The notes beneath the pieces were generated by a model that saw only the letters and a list, made by a program, of their open reading frames with translations, searched no databases and was not told the DNA's origin. Of a stretch of DNA of 64,000 nucleotides, positions 23,162-31,083 are shown in pieces (the stretch's first letter is position 1; each line of letters starts with the position of its first letter). The stretch is taken from positions 3,038,001-3,102,000 of the forward strand of contig NZ_LT670817.1 in assembly GCF_900129425.1 (NCBI RefSeq), in the 5' to 3' direction. Origin of the DNA: Bradyrhizobium erythrophlei. Lineage in GTDB: Bacteria; Pseudomonadota; Alphaproteobacteria; Rhizobiales; Xanthobacteraceae. The translations under genes were made by a program, and so were the position numbers.

Positions 23162-23176
23162 GGGCCTGCGAAGCCC
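23162..23176 (-). repeat. TTCGCAG-loop hairpin
   Basis: Four-bp stem GGGC/GCCC upstream of the gene starting at 23142. Confidence 0.8.
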
Positions 23177-23186
23177 GGTTGGTGGA

Positions 23187-24053
23187 TTAGTTGGTCTCGG
23201 GGACGTACTCGCCCTTCGCTTCGGCGATCAGGCATCCGATCTCGTTGAAGAGATCGGTTTGCCATTCGGCGCTCCTGTCCTTGAAAAGAGTCTCTGCTTC
23301 CATCTTGGCGTGGATGCCATCTAGCGTCGAAAGCATCTTGCCGTTCAGTTTTTGCAGACGGGCGATCTCGGCGGCATTGCGGACGATGTTGGCGGCCTCA
23401 TTGACGAGAGCGATGGACTCTCCCGACAACATCACGCCGAGCGAGCGAGCTTTCTCGGCAGCGGCCTGCACGTCCGGCTCCTTCGGCTTGTCGAACAAAG
23501 GCGCGCCGCACTGGTAGCAGTACCCGGTTTCCGTCGGTTGGTCCCACGCGAGACCCTTGGCACGGCATGACGCGCAGCACCCTTGACCGTCTCCATCCTT
23601 GATCGTGAGCGGCGGGACCTTGTCGCTCTCGAAGCGAGCAAGGTCGTCGATGACCTCGCGAAGGTATTCGCCGCTCGACTCGCGCCCGCGCAGCTCTTTG
23701 AGATTGAGCGTCGGCTCGTATCCCTGTGCAGAGGCGGAGCACTCCTCGACGTGGGTGCCTGGCTTCCAAATCTGGATGCCGGAGTCCCACTCGTATCCGG
23801 CGTCGAAGTGCAGCCAGAACGGCAGGTCGTTCTCCACACAGAAGTCGATAACTGTGGCGGGGTTGCCGCAGTTGACCTGACCTTGCAGGATCAGGCTCTC
23901 GTTCTTGTTGGCGACGTCGCGAACCTGATTTTCATCATCAGGGCCGATGGCCATTTCGGAAAAGTCATCCTCGATCGTCGCGAGTAGATCGTCGATTTTG
24001 CTGGCTGGTATCGGGCCGCCGATATGCATCGTGGTCCATGTCATCTCAGTCAT
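23187..24053 (-). CDS. Hypothetical zinc-binding protein (288 aa)
   Basis: Residues 1-110 form an alpha/beta region (FWLHFDAGYEWDSGIQIWKPG). A zinc ribbon near 165-195 has CCASC and CYQCG pairs. The C-terminal 100 residues are a helical coiled coil. No family recognised. Starts after AAGGAGACCATC. Confidence 0.65.
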   Translation of the reverse strand: MTEMTWTTMHIGGPIPASKIDDLLATIEDDFSEMAIGPDDENQVRDVANKNESLILQGQVNCGNPATVIDFCVENDLPFWLHFDAGYEWDSGIQIWKPGTHVEECSASAQGYEPTLNLKELRGRESSGEYLREVIDDLARFESDKVPPLTIKDGDGQGCCASCRAKGLAWDQPTETGYCYQCGAPLFDKPKEPDVQAAAEKARSLGVMLSGESIALVNEAANIVRNAAEIARLQKLNGKMLSTLDGIHAKMEAETLFKDRSAEWQTDLFNEIGCLIAEAKGEYVPETN

Positions 24054-24070
24054 GATGGTCTCCTTGTGAT

Positions 24071-24085
24071 GGGCCTGCGAAGCCC
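24071..24085 (-). repeat. TTCGCAG-loop hairpin
   Basis: Four-bp stem GGGC/GCCC upstream of the gene starting at 24053. Confidence 0.8.
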
Positions 24086-24087
24086 GG

Positions 24088-25446
24088 TTAGCGTTTGTAG
24101 ATCGTGAGGACGGTGGTGTTGATGTTCGTCCCGCTCTCGCTGAACGAGCCGACGGGGAGGTCGTCCCATCGGCCGCCATACGACGCGCTCTCGCCGAGAT
24201 CATCGAGCAGCCCGTGGTCGTAGCGAGCCGTCGCCGGCAGGATCGCGATCAGCTTTCCTTCCGGTTTCAAAAACTCATAGGCGTGACGGACGTGCTTGGC
24301 GTAGTGCTTGCCGTAGAACGGTGGGTTCATCACCACCATATCGAAGTCGCCCGTCGGCACCGTCTCAAGGAAGTTCTTGAGCAGGACGGTGTGGCCCTTG
24401 GCCTTGCACTCGGCCGCACGCTTCGGATCGACCTCGATGCCGTAGGGGTTGGCGCCGGCATCGCGCAGCGCATCCATGAACCGCCCGCAGCCGCAGGACG
24501 GTTCGAGCACGCGCTGGCCCTCAAGCCGGTAGTCTCCGATCTTGTAAAGGATCTCCTTCACCACCTTCACCGGCGTCGGGTAGTATTGCAGGTCCTTAGA
24601 GACCGCCGTGCTCTGTTTTTTCTTCGGCTCGTCGTCGGCGGTGTCAGGCAGCACGTCGCCGTAGAACTCGGCGAGCGCCATGTTGATATCGCGCAACTCC
24701 TTCGGCTCGAAGAACAGGTGGCCGTTGCCATTGCCGAAGGTGCGCAGCCGGACGCCGCGCCCGACGATCGGGAACGGCTTGTCCCACGTCCGGTCGGCGG
24801 CCAGCTCGCTGTCCACGAGGAGGGCGTCCTCGTTCTTGCAGAGCGCTTCGATCTCGCGATGATCGATCAGCGGCTTGCCTTGGTAGACGGCAAGCGCGTT
24901 GAGGACGCTCTTGAGTTTGTCGCGGCCGTAGGAGCCGTAGCTGCCGACGTAGCTGAGGATGACGCGCTTCGGCAGGCCCTTGACGCCGACCTTGACCTTG
25001 TCGTGGCTTTTGTAGGCGTCGTCCAGGCCGCAGAACACTTCGGCGAGGCCGCGCAGGATGTTGCCGCGCGGATCGAGCAAGAACTTGCCGAAGGTGCCGC
25101 GGATGTTGTCGAGCGTGAACGGCGGCGGGGAGGCGATGGCTTGCTCCCATAGCCGCTTGTCGGTCGGGCTGGCGAGGCGCGCGATATCGAGCCCGCCGTA
25201 GACGTGCATCCACGCCGACTTGAGCAGTCCAGTCTCGAGGTCGCGCGCATAGACGTGACCGGTATCGATGCTGACATCGCCGAACTGACCGGCTACCGTC
25301 ACTGCCATCTTGAGGTCGTTGCCGGCTTTTTCAAAAGCCTTCACCGCATCGGGGATGGCGGCCTTCTTGGCGTCGTATTCCGCAACCACGTCGGCGAGGC
25401 TGCGCTGTAGGGCGATCTCACCCTCGATTTTGACATGAGCGTTCAT
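24088..25446 (-). CDS. Class I SAM-dependent adenine DNA methyltransferase with DUF4942-like N terminus
   Basis: 452 aa. The N-terminal 250 residues (AWMHVYGGLDIARL, RGTFGKFLLDPRGNILRGLAEVF) resemble DUF4942 regions found in phage methylases. The catalytic domain starts with YYPTPVKVVKEIL near 295, SAM-binding motif I VLEPSCGCGRF at 313-323 and motif IV NPPF at 374-377, the N6-adenine/N4-cytosine type. It probably methylates phage DNA to avoid host restriction, or writes marks used for regulation. No matching restriction enzyme is nearby. The target site cannot be read from sequence. Confidence 0.85.
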   Translation of the reverse strand: MNAHVKIEGEIALQRSLADVVAEYDAKKAAIPDAVKAFEKAGNDLKMAVTVAGQFGDVSIDTGHVYARDLETGLLKSAWMHVYGGLDIARLASPTDKRLWEQAIASPPPFTLDNIRGTFGKFLLDPRGNILRGLAEVFCGLDDAYKSHDKVKVGVKGLPKRVILSYVGSYGSYGRDKLKSVLNALAVYQGKPLIDHREIEALCKNEDALLVDSELAADRTWDKPFPIVGRGVRLRTFGNGNGHLFFEPKELRDINMALAEFYGDVLPDTADDEPKKKQSTAVSKDLQYYPTPVKVVKEILYKIGDYRLEGQRVLEPSCGCGRFMDALRDAGANPYGIEVDPKRAAECKAKGHTVLLKNFLETVPTGDFDMVVMNPPFYGKHYAKHVRHAYEFLKPEGKLIAILPATARYDHGLLDDLGESASYGGRWDDLPVGSFSESGTNINTTVLTIYKR

Positions 25447-25479
25447 TGAGTTGGTCTCCTTGTGTGTGAACGTGGTGTG

Positions 25480-25502
25480 GGCGGCGCCTGCGAAGCGCCG
25501 CC
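25480..25502 (-). repeat. TTCGCAG-loop hairpin
   Basis: Eight-bp perfect stem GGCGGCGC/GCGCCGCC upstream of the methyltransferase gene. Confidence 0.9.
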
Positions 25503-25526
25503 TTGCTGGCTGGCCTGCGTGGGGAG

Positions 25527-25922
25527 TTACTTGCGTTCGAGGGTGCCGCGCTTCATCAAGAGCGGGGCGTACTGTCGGCAGTAGGCTTGCTTGTCGCGCC
25601 GCAGCAGATCGGCGATGGCGTCGCTGGTATGGTTCACGAACCGGGTGACCTCTGGGATCAGCAGGTTGCGGTCGTAATCTTGGTGCGTGCCCATTTTGAT
25701 GGCGGCGCCGGTGGCGGCCGCAATGTCCGCGCCGATGCCGATCTGATCGGCGATCGCGTCGCCCGAACCGTTTACGGTCGTGTAGCCGTCACAAGAGACT
25801 GCGACGATCAGCGTGTTCAAGATGATGACAACGTAGCTCTGCTCCTCCGGTGACAGATCGGCCGCGCGGGCCGGTGACGTCATGACGGAGAGGGCGAGGG
25901 CGGCGGCGACGATAGATTTCAT
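25527..25922 (-). CDS. Secreted hypothetical protein (131 aa)
   Basis: Signal peptide about 1-20 (MKSIVAAALALSVMTSPARA, cleavage before ADLS). The mature protein is helical with two cysteines near 44 and 114 that could pair. Expected in the periplasm. No family recognised; perhaps an envelope-modifying or exclusion function. Confidence 0.65.
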   Translation of the reverse strand: MKSIVAAALALSVMTSPARAADLSPEEQSYVVIILNTLIVAVSCDGYTTVNGSGDAIADQIGIGADIAAATGAAIKMGTHQDYDRNLLIPEVTRFVNHTSDAIADLLRRDKQAYCRQYAPLLMKRGTLERK

Positions 25923-25951
25923 GGGTGTGGTCTCCTTGATGATGGGGAAGG

Positions 25952-25976
25952 GGGCGCCGCCTGCGAAGCGGCGCCC
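25952..25976 (-). repeat. TTCGCAG-loop hairpin
   Basis: Nine-bp perfect stem GGGCGCCGC/GCGGCGCCC upstream of the secreted protein gene. Confidence 0.9.
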
Positions 25977-25982
25977 GGATTG

Positions 25983-26264
25983 TCAGACGTTGACGGCGTG
26001 GAAGTTGGCCGCGCCCTTCAATTTTTTGAAGCCGGGAGGGGATCGGTCGCCCTTGCCGATCCTCATTGAGACGGCAGCGCCCTTGCCGGTTGCCGTCACG
26101 TCAGCGCAGTACGCATCGAATGCCGCAGCCGCATCTGCTGCGCGTTTGATCTCGACCGTTCTCGACGGAACCGGCGCGCCGTTTCCGCTCAGCATGATTG
26201 AGACTTGCAAAGACCCGCGCTCGCTGCGCTCGGCCGGGTAACTCGACAGGATCAGTTTAGCCAT
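25983..26264 (-). CDS. Hypothetical protein (93 aa)
   Basis: Beta-rich (KLILSSYPAERSERGSLQVSIML, TVEIKRAADAAAAFDAYC), ending FKKLKGAANFHAVNV. No family recognised. Starts after AAGGAGACCACCACC. Confidence 0.65.
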   Translation of the reverse strand: MAKLILSSYPAERSERGSLQVSIMLSGNGAPVPSRTVEIKRAADAAAAFDAYCADVTATGKGAAVSMRIGKGDRSPPGFKKLKGAANFHAVNV

Positions 26265-26302
26265 GGTGGTGGTCTCCTTGATTTTGGTGGGGTGGTGGAA
26301 AG

Positions 26303-26333
26303 CCGCGCGGCGGTCTGCGAAACCGCCGCGCGG
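26303..26333 (-). repeat. TTCGCAG-loop hairpin, longest stem
   Basis: Twelve-bp perfect stem (CCGCGCGGCGGT with its complement), the longest of the family, upstream of the gene starting at 26264. Confidence 0.9.
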
Positions 26334-26344
26334 GTCGTTGGTGG

Positions 26345-27373
26345 TTACTTGCCGCCGTAGCGGCGCCGCAGGCCGAGCGAGTGCTCGACGTGCTTGACCA
26401 GCTGCTCCTCGTCGACGCCGTAGCATTCGAGGAAGTCGGCGACCTCGTCGGGGAACTCGCGAACAATGTCGCTCATGCCCATGCGCGAGGCCCGATCCAG
26501 ATCAACCGTGCGGCCGGAACGGATATCGCTGAGCCAGTCACGATCATCCTTGTTCCAGTCGAGCGGGTGCGGATCGTCGGTGTCGATCAGCGGATTGCGC
26601 GATACGATCAGCAAATTGGTATCGAGGTTGATCAGCCGCTCCCGCAGGTCGAGCAGGAACTCCATGTCCAGCGTCTCCTTCGGCGAGTGGCAATGCTCCA
26701 TTCCAACCGAAATGTTGGTGCATTCCGGGATCAGGTGCGTGTAGTTGGCGGTGTCGGTGAAGATTCCGCCGTCATCCAGCGTGAAGCCGCCGCCGAGCAA
26801 GCCAGCCAGCTGGGAAGCGAACAGATCGGAGCAGCATCGCCCGAACTGATGGGTGATGACCGAGGTCGTCCCCTTGCGATCAAACGCGATCGCAATCTGG
26901 ATGCCTTCGAGCAGATCGTTTCGCTTGTCGGCAATGTGGCGAGAGCCGTGACCGCCGATCTCCTCCTCGCGGTGGAAGATGTAGAGGCCGGGCTTGCCGG
27001 CCAGGATCATCTCGCGCATCAGCCAGACGCCCGCGGTGCAGTCAGCACCGAGGCAGTTCGACTCGCGTTCGCTCTTGGCAAGCTTGACGAGGCCTTTGGC
27101 ACAGACGACGTTCTGGATACCTGTCGTCCGGTGCACCGTGTCGGTATGGCTCGACCACATGACGTTGGTCTCGCCGATCCGGATGTAGAGGTTGCCGTAG
27201 TCATCCTGCTTTAGGCCGAGCGGGAGCAACCACTTCTTGATGAAGTTGCTCTCGGTCCTGCTGCCCGCCGGGCGGCGGTAGCTTATCATGCGCGCCAGCG
27301 CATCGAGGCCGGCGACGAGGCGAGGGGCGGGCGCCGCTGCGGGGGCGGATATGGTGGTGGTTTCGAGGTACAT
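26345..27373 (-). CDS. M20/M28-like zinc metallopeptidase
   Basis: 342 aa. Metal-ligand motifs come in the order of di-zinc exopeptidases: SSHTDTVH (H76, D78), GADCTAG (bridging D111), REEEIGG (catalytic and ligand Glu at about 136-138), AFDRKG (D165) and EHCHSPKE (H227/H229). A GGGFTLDDGGIFTDTANY segment fits the substrate-binding part. Members cleave peptides, amino-acid conjugates or N-acyl groups. It is unusual in phages; it may break down a host signal or defence metabolite, or modify a peptide. The substrate is unknown. The N terminus has a short Ala/Pro-rich extension. Confidence 0.75.
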   Translation of the reverse strand: MYLETTTISAPAAAPAPRLVAGLDALARMISYRRPAGSRTESNFIKKWLLPLGLKQDDYGNLYIRIGETNVMWSSHTDTVHRTTGIQNVVCAKGLVKLAKSERESNCLGADCTAGVWLMREMILAGKPGLYIFHREEEIGGHGSRHIADKRNDLLEGIQIAIAFDRKGTTSVITHQFGRCCSDLFASQLAGLLGGGFTLDDGGIFTDTANYTHLIPECTNISVGMEHCHSPKETLDMEFLLDLRERLINLDTNLLIVSRNPLIDTDDPHPLDWNKDDRDWLSDIRSGRTVDLDRASRMGMSDIVREFPDEVADFLECYGVDEEQLVKHVEHSLGLRRRYGGK

Positions 27374-27400
27374 GGATGGTCTCCTTGATGATTGGGTGTT

Positions 27401-28846
27401 TCAGCGCGCTGCGAACGCGGGGGTCCAGGTCGTGATTGGCATCTCGAGTTGGTCGGGATGGTGGATGGTGGGGGACGGCTTGCGCGGCAGCGGCTCGTCG
27501 GCAGCGGCTTCCGCCGCATTGGCCTCTTCGGTGTCGAAACCTACGGTGCGGCCGTCGGGCAGATCGACGGTGGCATCGTCGGCGTACCAGTTGCCGGTGA
27601 CGTCGCACTTGGTCGCATAACTACGGCGCTCATCTTCGCACCAGTTCTTGGTCCCGTTGAGGGTGATGACCTCGAAGAGATCGTCCGCCGGATAGTTCTT
27701 GCCGTTGCTGTCGCAGATGCCGCCGTCGTTTTGGAACTTCCATTCCGACCAGTAATCGCCGTCGGCCATTGACACCGCGTCGTCTTCCGGCACGCTGATG
27801 CCTTCGTCCGAGCAGAAAATGGCGTGACGCTCTTCGCAATGGCGACACCACGTCGCTTCGAATCGGCGCGAGGTATTGACGCTGCAGGTCTCGTCCTCGT
27901 CCACACGCTCCTCGCAACGGTCGCAGGAAATTCTGTTGCCGTCGGGCGGGCAGATGCCGGTCGGATCGGAGTCGGAGCAGCTGTAGCGGCCATGATGGCG
28001 GAGGATCAGGTGCGTTTTCCCGACGTCGAAATCGCCGACGGAGTCGACGTAGGGGCAAACCCAGCCGCCGCCTTCCTCAATCTTGAGCAGGCGCGCGCCT
28101 TCGAGGTCGCCTTCCTTGTAGCCGAGGGCTTTCAGAAGGGGCTTTAACCGCGCTTCGTCGCCATAGAAACGGGTGAAGATCTTCTTGGCCGGCCAGACGA
28201 CGCTGCGGGCGGTGATGCGCTTGTCGAAGTGCGATGCGTCGTCCCGCTCAAGGTAGGCAACAGCCAGGTCGCCGGCCGCGTAGACCCGAACCGGGTGGAT
28301 GCTGCTTTCGTAATCCTCCGCATCGTGCGACATGCAGCTATCCGGACCGTCGAGGTAGACCCGTTCGATCTCGTCTTCGGTGTCGGCGAACCGAACCTCG
28401 TTGCTTTCGGTTTCGGCGGCCAGTTCGGTTGCCAGCCGCGCGATCACGTCGTCGGACAGTACGTCATCGAAGAATCGTTTCAGGTAGGCGCCAGCGCGCA
28501 TGCGGGTCTGGCGATCTGCCGCGCCCTTCTCCGCGTCCTCGGTGAAGGCGACATAGCCGCCCTTTTCCATTGACAGGTGCAGGAAGTGTTCGCTGTTGTA
28601 ACGCTCGCGGAACCAGACCGCGTTGGTCCACGGCACCGGCAGGTAGGTGCCATCTTCCATGCGCCCACGTTCTCGCTCGCGCCATTCGGAGCCGTCGACG
28701 ATGGGGCGGGGCTGGTGCTTCTGCCCGGTTTCGGTGGTGAGGCTGACGGCCGCGACGGCCGCCATCTCTCCCGTGGGCCAGCGAGTCGGGCCCTCGATCG
28801 ATCCGACGAATTGCTTGGTGACGATGTTCAGAACCTGGAAGTGCAT
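27401..28846 (-). CDS. Large Cys-rich hypothetical protein (481 aa)
   Basis: Residues 1-290 are alpha/beta without a recognised fold. Residues about 310-380 carry clustered CxxC and CxxH groups (ISCDRCEERVDEDETCS, WCRHCEERHAIFC) suggesting treble-clef or LIM-like zinc modules, and further cysteines lie near 405 and 425-435. The last codons (PAFAAR) are formed by a TTCGCAG hairpin. I start at 28846, where AAGGAGACCAACCT precedes the ATG, not at a longer upstream frame. Function unknown; perhaps a binding scaffold. Confidence 0.7.
   Translation of the reverse strand: MHFQVLNIVTKQFVGSIEGPTRWPTGEMAAVAAVSLTTETGQKHQPRPIVDGSEWRERERGRMEDGTYLPVPWTNAVWFRERYNSEHFLHLSMEKGGYVAFTEDAEKGAADRQTRMRAGAYLKRFFDDVLSDDVIARLATELAAETESNEVRFADTEDEIERVYLDGPDSCMSHDAEDYESSIHPVRVYAAGDLAVAYLERDDASHFDKRITARSVVWPAKKIFTRFYGDEARLKPLLKALGYKEGDLEGARLLKIEEGGGWVCPYVDSVGDFDVGKTHLILRHHGRYSCSDSDPTGICPPDGNRISCDRCEERVDEDETCSVNTSRRFEATWCRHCEERHAIFCSDEGISVPEDDAVSMADGDYWSEWKFQNDGGICDSNGKNYPADDLFEVITLNGTKNWCEDERRSYATKCDVTGNWYADDATVDLPDGRTVGFDTEEANAAEAAADEPLPRKPSPTIHHPDQLEMPITTWTPAFAAR
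27405..27419 (-). repeat. TTCGCAG-loop hairpin inside gene end
   Basis: Four-bp stem CGCG/CGCG within the last codons of the 481-aa gene and upstream of the peptidase gene. Confidence 0.8.
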
Positions 28847-28865
28847 AGGTTGGTCTCCTTGAAGT

Positions 28866-28884
28866 GCCGCCCTGCGAAGGCGGC
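28866..28884 (-). repeat. TTCGCAG-loop hairpin (tandem pair, proximal)
   Basis: Six-bp stem GCCGCC/GGCGGC upstream of the 481-aa gene. A second copy follows 28 nt away. Confidence 0.85.
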
Positions 28885-28911
28885 GTTGGGTTTCAGACAT
28901 GCAGCATCCGT

Positions 28912-28936
28912 CCGCGGCGCCTGCGAAGCGCCGCGG
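28912..28936 (-). repeat. TTCGCAG-loop hairpin (tandem pair, distal)
   Basis: Nine-bp stem CCGCGGCGC/GCGCCGCGG. The two hairpins without a gene between them suggest a small gene was deleted here. Confidence 0.85.
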
Positions 28937-28961
28937 TCGGCAGGTCTTGAGTTGTCGGGGC

Positions 28962-29153
28962 TCAGGTCAGCGGGGGAGTGTGCCTAACCGCATCACGCGC
29001 CGCCAAAAAGCAGAGCACGAAGGCGACCCACGAGCCGTCCCATATGAACAAGCCGGCAGCGACCGCCGACCAGCACCAGTTCGATATGCGCGCCGGCATC
29101 AGGGTGAGGATGAACAGCGTGAGCAGCCACACCACCCAGAGAGGTCCATTCAC
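28962..29153 (-). CDS. Two-helix membrane protein (63 aa)
   Basis: Hydrophobic segments about 4-20 and 28-50 (WSAVAAGLFIWDGSWVAFVLCF) with a short basic tail. TGATG-type coupling to the upstream gene. Function unknown. Confidence 0.6.
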   Translation of the reverse strand: MNGPLWVVWLLTLFILTLMPARISNWCWSAVAAGLFIWDGSWVAFVLCFLAARDAVRHTPPLT

Positions 29154-29449
29154 TGGCCGCCCTCCGTCTCGACGTCGATGGCGTTGCGCCCGCTGACGCG
29201 GACGGTCGTGACCGGCGTGTAGGTGGTGTTGGCGCGGATGAACTGCGGTGACAGTTTCGCCCGCGCCTTTTTCATGTTGAGGTTGGCGCGCTCGCTCTCG
29301 CTCACGGTGACGCGGTAGAAGGTGCCTTCGTAGGCGCCTTCACCCTGCGCCACGATCTGCTCATGCAGCGGCTTGAGTTTGGTCTCCAGTTCCGCGATCT
29401 GGGCCTTGAGCAGGCCGTAGTCGTCGATCAGGGGCCCGATGTTGCTCAT
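29150..29449 (-). CDS. Hypothetical coiled-coil protein (99 aa)
   Basis: Residues about 8-40 (DDYGLLKAQIAELETKLKPLHEQIVAQG) form a coiled coil, followed by a beta unit (GTFYRVTVSESERANLNM). This pattern occurs in phage proteins of unknown role. Starts by ATGA overlap. Confidence 0.65.
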   Translation of the reverse strand: MSNIGPLIDDYGLLKAQIAELETKLKPLHEQIVAQGEGAYEGTFYRVTVSESERANLNMKKARAKLSPQFIRANTTYTPVTTVRVSGRNAIDVETEGGQ

Positions 29450-29631
29450 TGCGGCGCCTCCTGATCGGATAGCACCGCGAAGGAGTGGATCTTCGGATCG
29501 CCGTACTCGTCGAGGATGCCGATTGTGCTGGTAGCCGTCTCGATCAGCGTGTCGAGAGCATCGCACAGCGACTCCGCGTCGGTGATGCTATCATCGTAGC
29601 GCACCGACAGTTTTAGCTCCGCGATCCTCAT
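29446..29631 (-). CDS. Hypothetical protein (61 aa)
   Basis: Acidic alpha/beta protein (RIAELKLSVRYDDSITDAESLCDALDTLIETA). ATGA overlaps at both ends place it in a translationally coupled trio. No family recognised. Confidence 0.6.
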   Translation of the reverse strand: MRIAELKLSVRYDDSITDAESLCDALDTLIETATSTIGILDEYGDPKIHSFAVLSDQEAPQ

Positions 29632-29870
29632 GGCACCACCACGACCTGACCGGCTTGCGTCACGCCGCCGAACCTCTCGACCAGCAGAGCGAAAGCGCCG
29701 GCCGCGAACTCCAGACCGGAGAAGCTATCGAACATCGCGACCTCGCCGGGGGCGTCGATGACGACGGCGAACGAGGTGTTGACCGACATGGGTTGGACGA
29801 TCGTCTGCCGTTCGATCAGGCGCACCGTCACCCCGTCCTCGGGGCCGGTGTATCGGTAGAGTGTCTTCAT
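29628..29870 (-). CDS. Hypothetical protein (80 aa)
   Basis: Beta-rich (VTVRLIERQTIVQPMSVNTSFAVVIDAPGEVAMF), hydrophobic C terminus. Starts after AAGGAGACCAACAACC. No family recognised. Confidence 0.6.
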   Translation of the reverse strand: MKTLYRYTGPEDGVTVRLIERQTIVQPMSVNTSFAVVIDAPGEVAMFDSFSGLEFAAGAFALLVERFGGVTQAGQVVVVP

Positions 29871-29891
29871 GGTTGTTGGTCTCCTTGGTTG

Positions 29892-29908
29892 CCCCGCTGC
29901 GAACGGGG
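29892..29908 (-). repeat. TTCGCAG-loop hairpin
   Basis: Five-bp stem CCCCG/CGGGG upstream of the gene starting at 29870. Confidence 0.85.
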
Positions 29909-29922
29909 GTTGGGTGAAAGTG

Positions 29923-30135
29923 TTACCACCGCCATTCGGTCGGCAGTGCTTGATAGCGCTTGTCGAGAATCTCCTCGGCGTACAGCGCCAGCTTGATCTT
30001 CCCGCTGGAACGCAAGTCCATCGCGTGGGCCTTTTGCGAGGCATAGCGAGAGAGCGCCAGCAGATGCTTGGCCAGCTCGCGCAACTCACTCTGATCCAAG
30101 CAGTCGAGGTTTGGGACGTTGATCGTGTCGGCCAT
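29923..30135 (-). CDS. Hypothetical helical protein (70 aa)
   Basis: NVPNLDCLDQSELRELAKHLLALSRYASQKAHAMDLRSSGKI is a helical pair; the C terminus is Trp-rich. Start at the ATG at 30135; an ATG at 30147 is possible. No family recognised. Confidence 0.6.
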   Translation of the reverse strand: MADTINVPNLDCLDQSELRELAKHLLALSRYASQKAHAMDLRSSGKIKLALYAEEILDKRYQALPTEWRW

Positions 30136-30137
30136 GC

Positions 30138-30848
30138 TCACCCCCACTGCGCTGCCATCGCTGTCGCGACTTTCGGAAAGAACTTGCTACGCTCCTTCCA
30201 GCGCGCGGGGCCGGGCGCCGCCTTGTGGACGCGGTCCTCGGGCTTTGCGCCCTTGGGCAGCTTGAGCGCGATCCGGCATTGCTCCCACGTCTCGAAGGTC
30301 GGGATGAGCGGCTTCATGTCGTCCCCGACGATCCAGAAGCAGGTGCGCTTGGTTTCTGGGTCGCCGAACATCCACGGCTGGATCGATTGCGCCGGCTCGC
30401 GATAGTTCTTGATCTTGGCCTTGCCGTAGCCGTGCATCACCGGGTTCTCCAGAACCTTGCGGGGGATCTTCGCGTTCAGGAGCGTCGAGAACAGCGCAGC
30501 GCCCTGATCCAGCTTCATCCACATGAACTCCAGGCGCTCCCTGCGGTTCATGCGAGCGTAGGCCGCGATCTCCCTCGCCGTGTAGTGCTCCGCGGTGAGT
30601 TTGCCCGGAGGCTCTTTCAACCAGCGGACGCCGCTGTTGCATAGCCGGGTACACGGCGGATGCGCGACCATCAGGAAGTCCCAATCGTCGTCGAGGACGT
30701 CGCGGACGTCGCCCTGAATGTGTTTGTTGTTGCGGTCGGCCGCCGGCAGCAGGTCGCATGACCATGCGTCGTGACCTCGTGCGGCGAACGCGCGCCGCAC
30801 CACGCCTGAGAACTCGCAGGCGACGAGGACTTTCATCGACTTCCTCAT
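30138..30848 (-). CDS. Cytosine-DNA-methylase-like protein
   Basis: 236 aa. Starts MRKSMKVLVACEFSGVVRRAF, matching motif I of C5 methylases (F/C-x-G-x-G region, here EFSG), then a PPC catalytic-loop motif in VAHPPCTRLCNSG (PPC at about 64-66) and KVLENPVMHG, an E-N-V-like motif. The target-recognition domain is short, so activity is uncertain. Phages carry such methylase-like proteins against host restriction. ATGA coupling to the upstream gene. Confidence 0.65.
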   Translation of the reverse strand: MRKSMKVLVACEFSGVVRRAFAARGHDAWSCDLLPAADRNNKHIQGDVRDVLDDDWDFLMVAHPPCTRLCNSGVRWLKEPPGKLTAEHYTAREIAAYARMNRRERLEFMWMKLDQGAALFSTLLNAKIPRKVLENPVMHGYGKAKIKNYREPAQSIQPWMFGDPETKRTCFWIVGDDMKPLIPTFETWEQCRIALKLPKGAKPEDRVHKAAPGPARWKERSKFFPKVATAMAAQWG

Positions 30849-31033
30849 CGCGAGGACTCCCCCAGCCACACGACAGGGAAGCCGTCGGCCTCGGCAGCGT
30901 CTTGGAGCGCGTCGAGGAAATTTATCAGCCCGTCGACGGCGGGGTTGCCGTCAATCCGTAGCAACGCGAGCTTCTGCTGTGCCAGCAAAGCCCAGTCGGT
31001 CTTTGCCAGCACGTCATGTATCTTGGTCGTCAT
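30845..31033 (-). CDS. Hypothetical protein (62 aa)
   Basis: Helical (KIHDVLAKTDWALLAQQKLALLRIDG, then DGLINFLDALQDAAE). Starts after AAGGAGACCAAATC. No family recognised. Confidence 0.6.
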   Translation of the reverse strand: MTTKIHDVLAKTDWALLAQQKLALLRIDGNPAVDGLINFLDALQDAAEADGFPVVWLGESSR

Positions 31034-31055
31034 GATTTGGTCTCCTTGATTGAAA

Positions 31056-31072
31056 CGGCTCTGCGAAAGCCG
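31056..31072 (-). repeat. TTCGCAG-loop hairpin
   Basis: Five-bp stem CGGCT/AGCCG upstream of the gene starting at 31033. Confidence 0.85.
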
Positions 31073-31083
31073 GGTGGGTTGGA

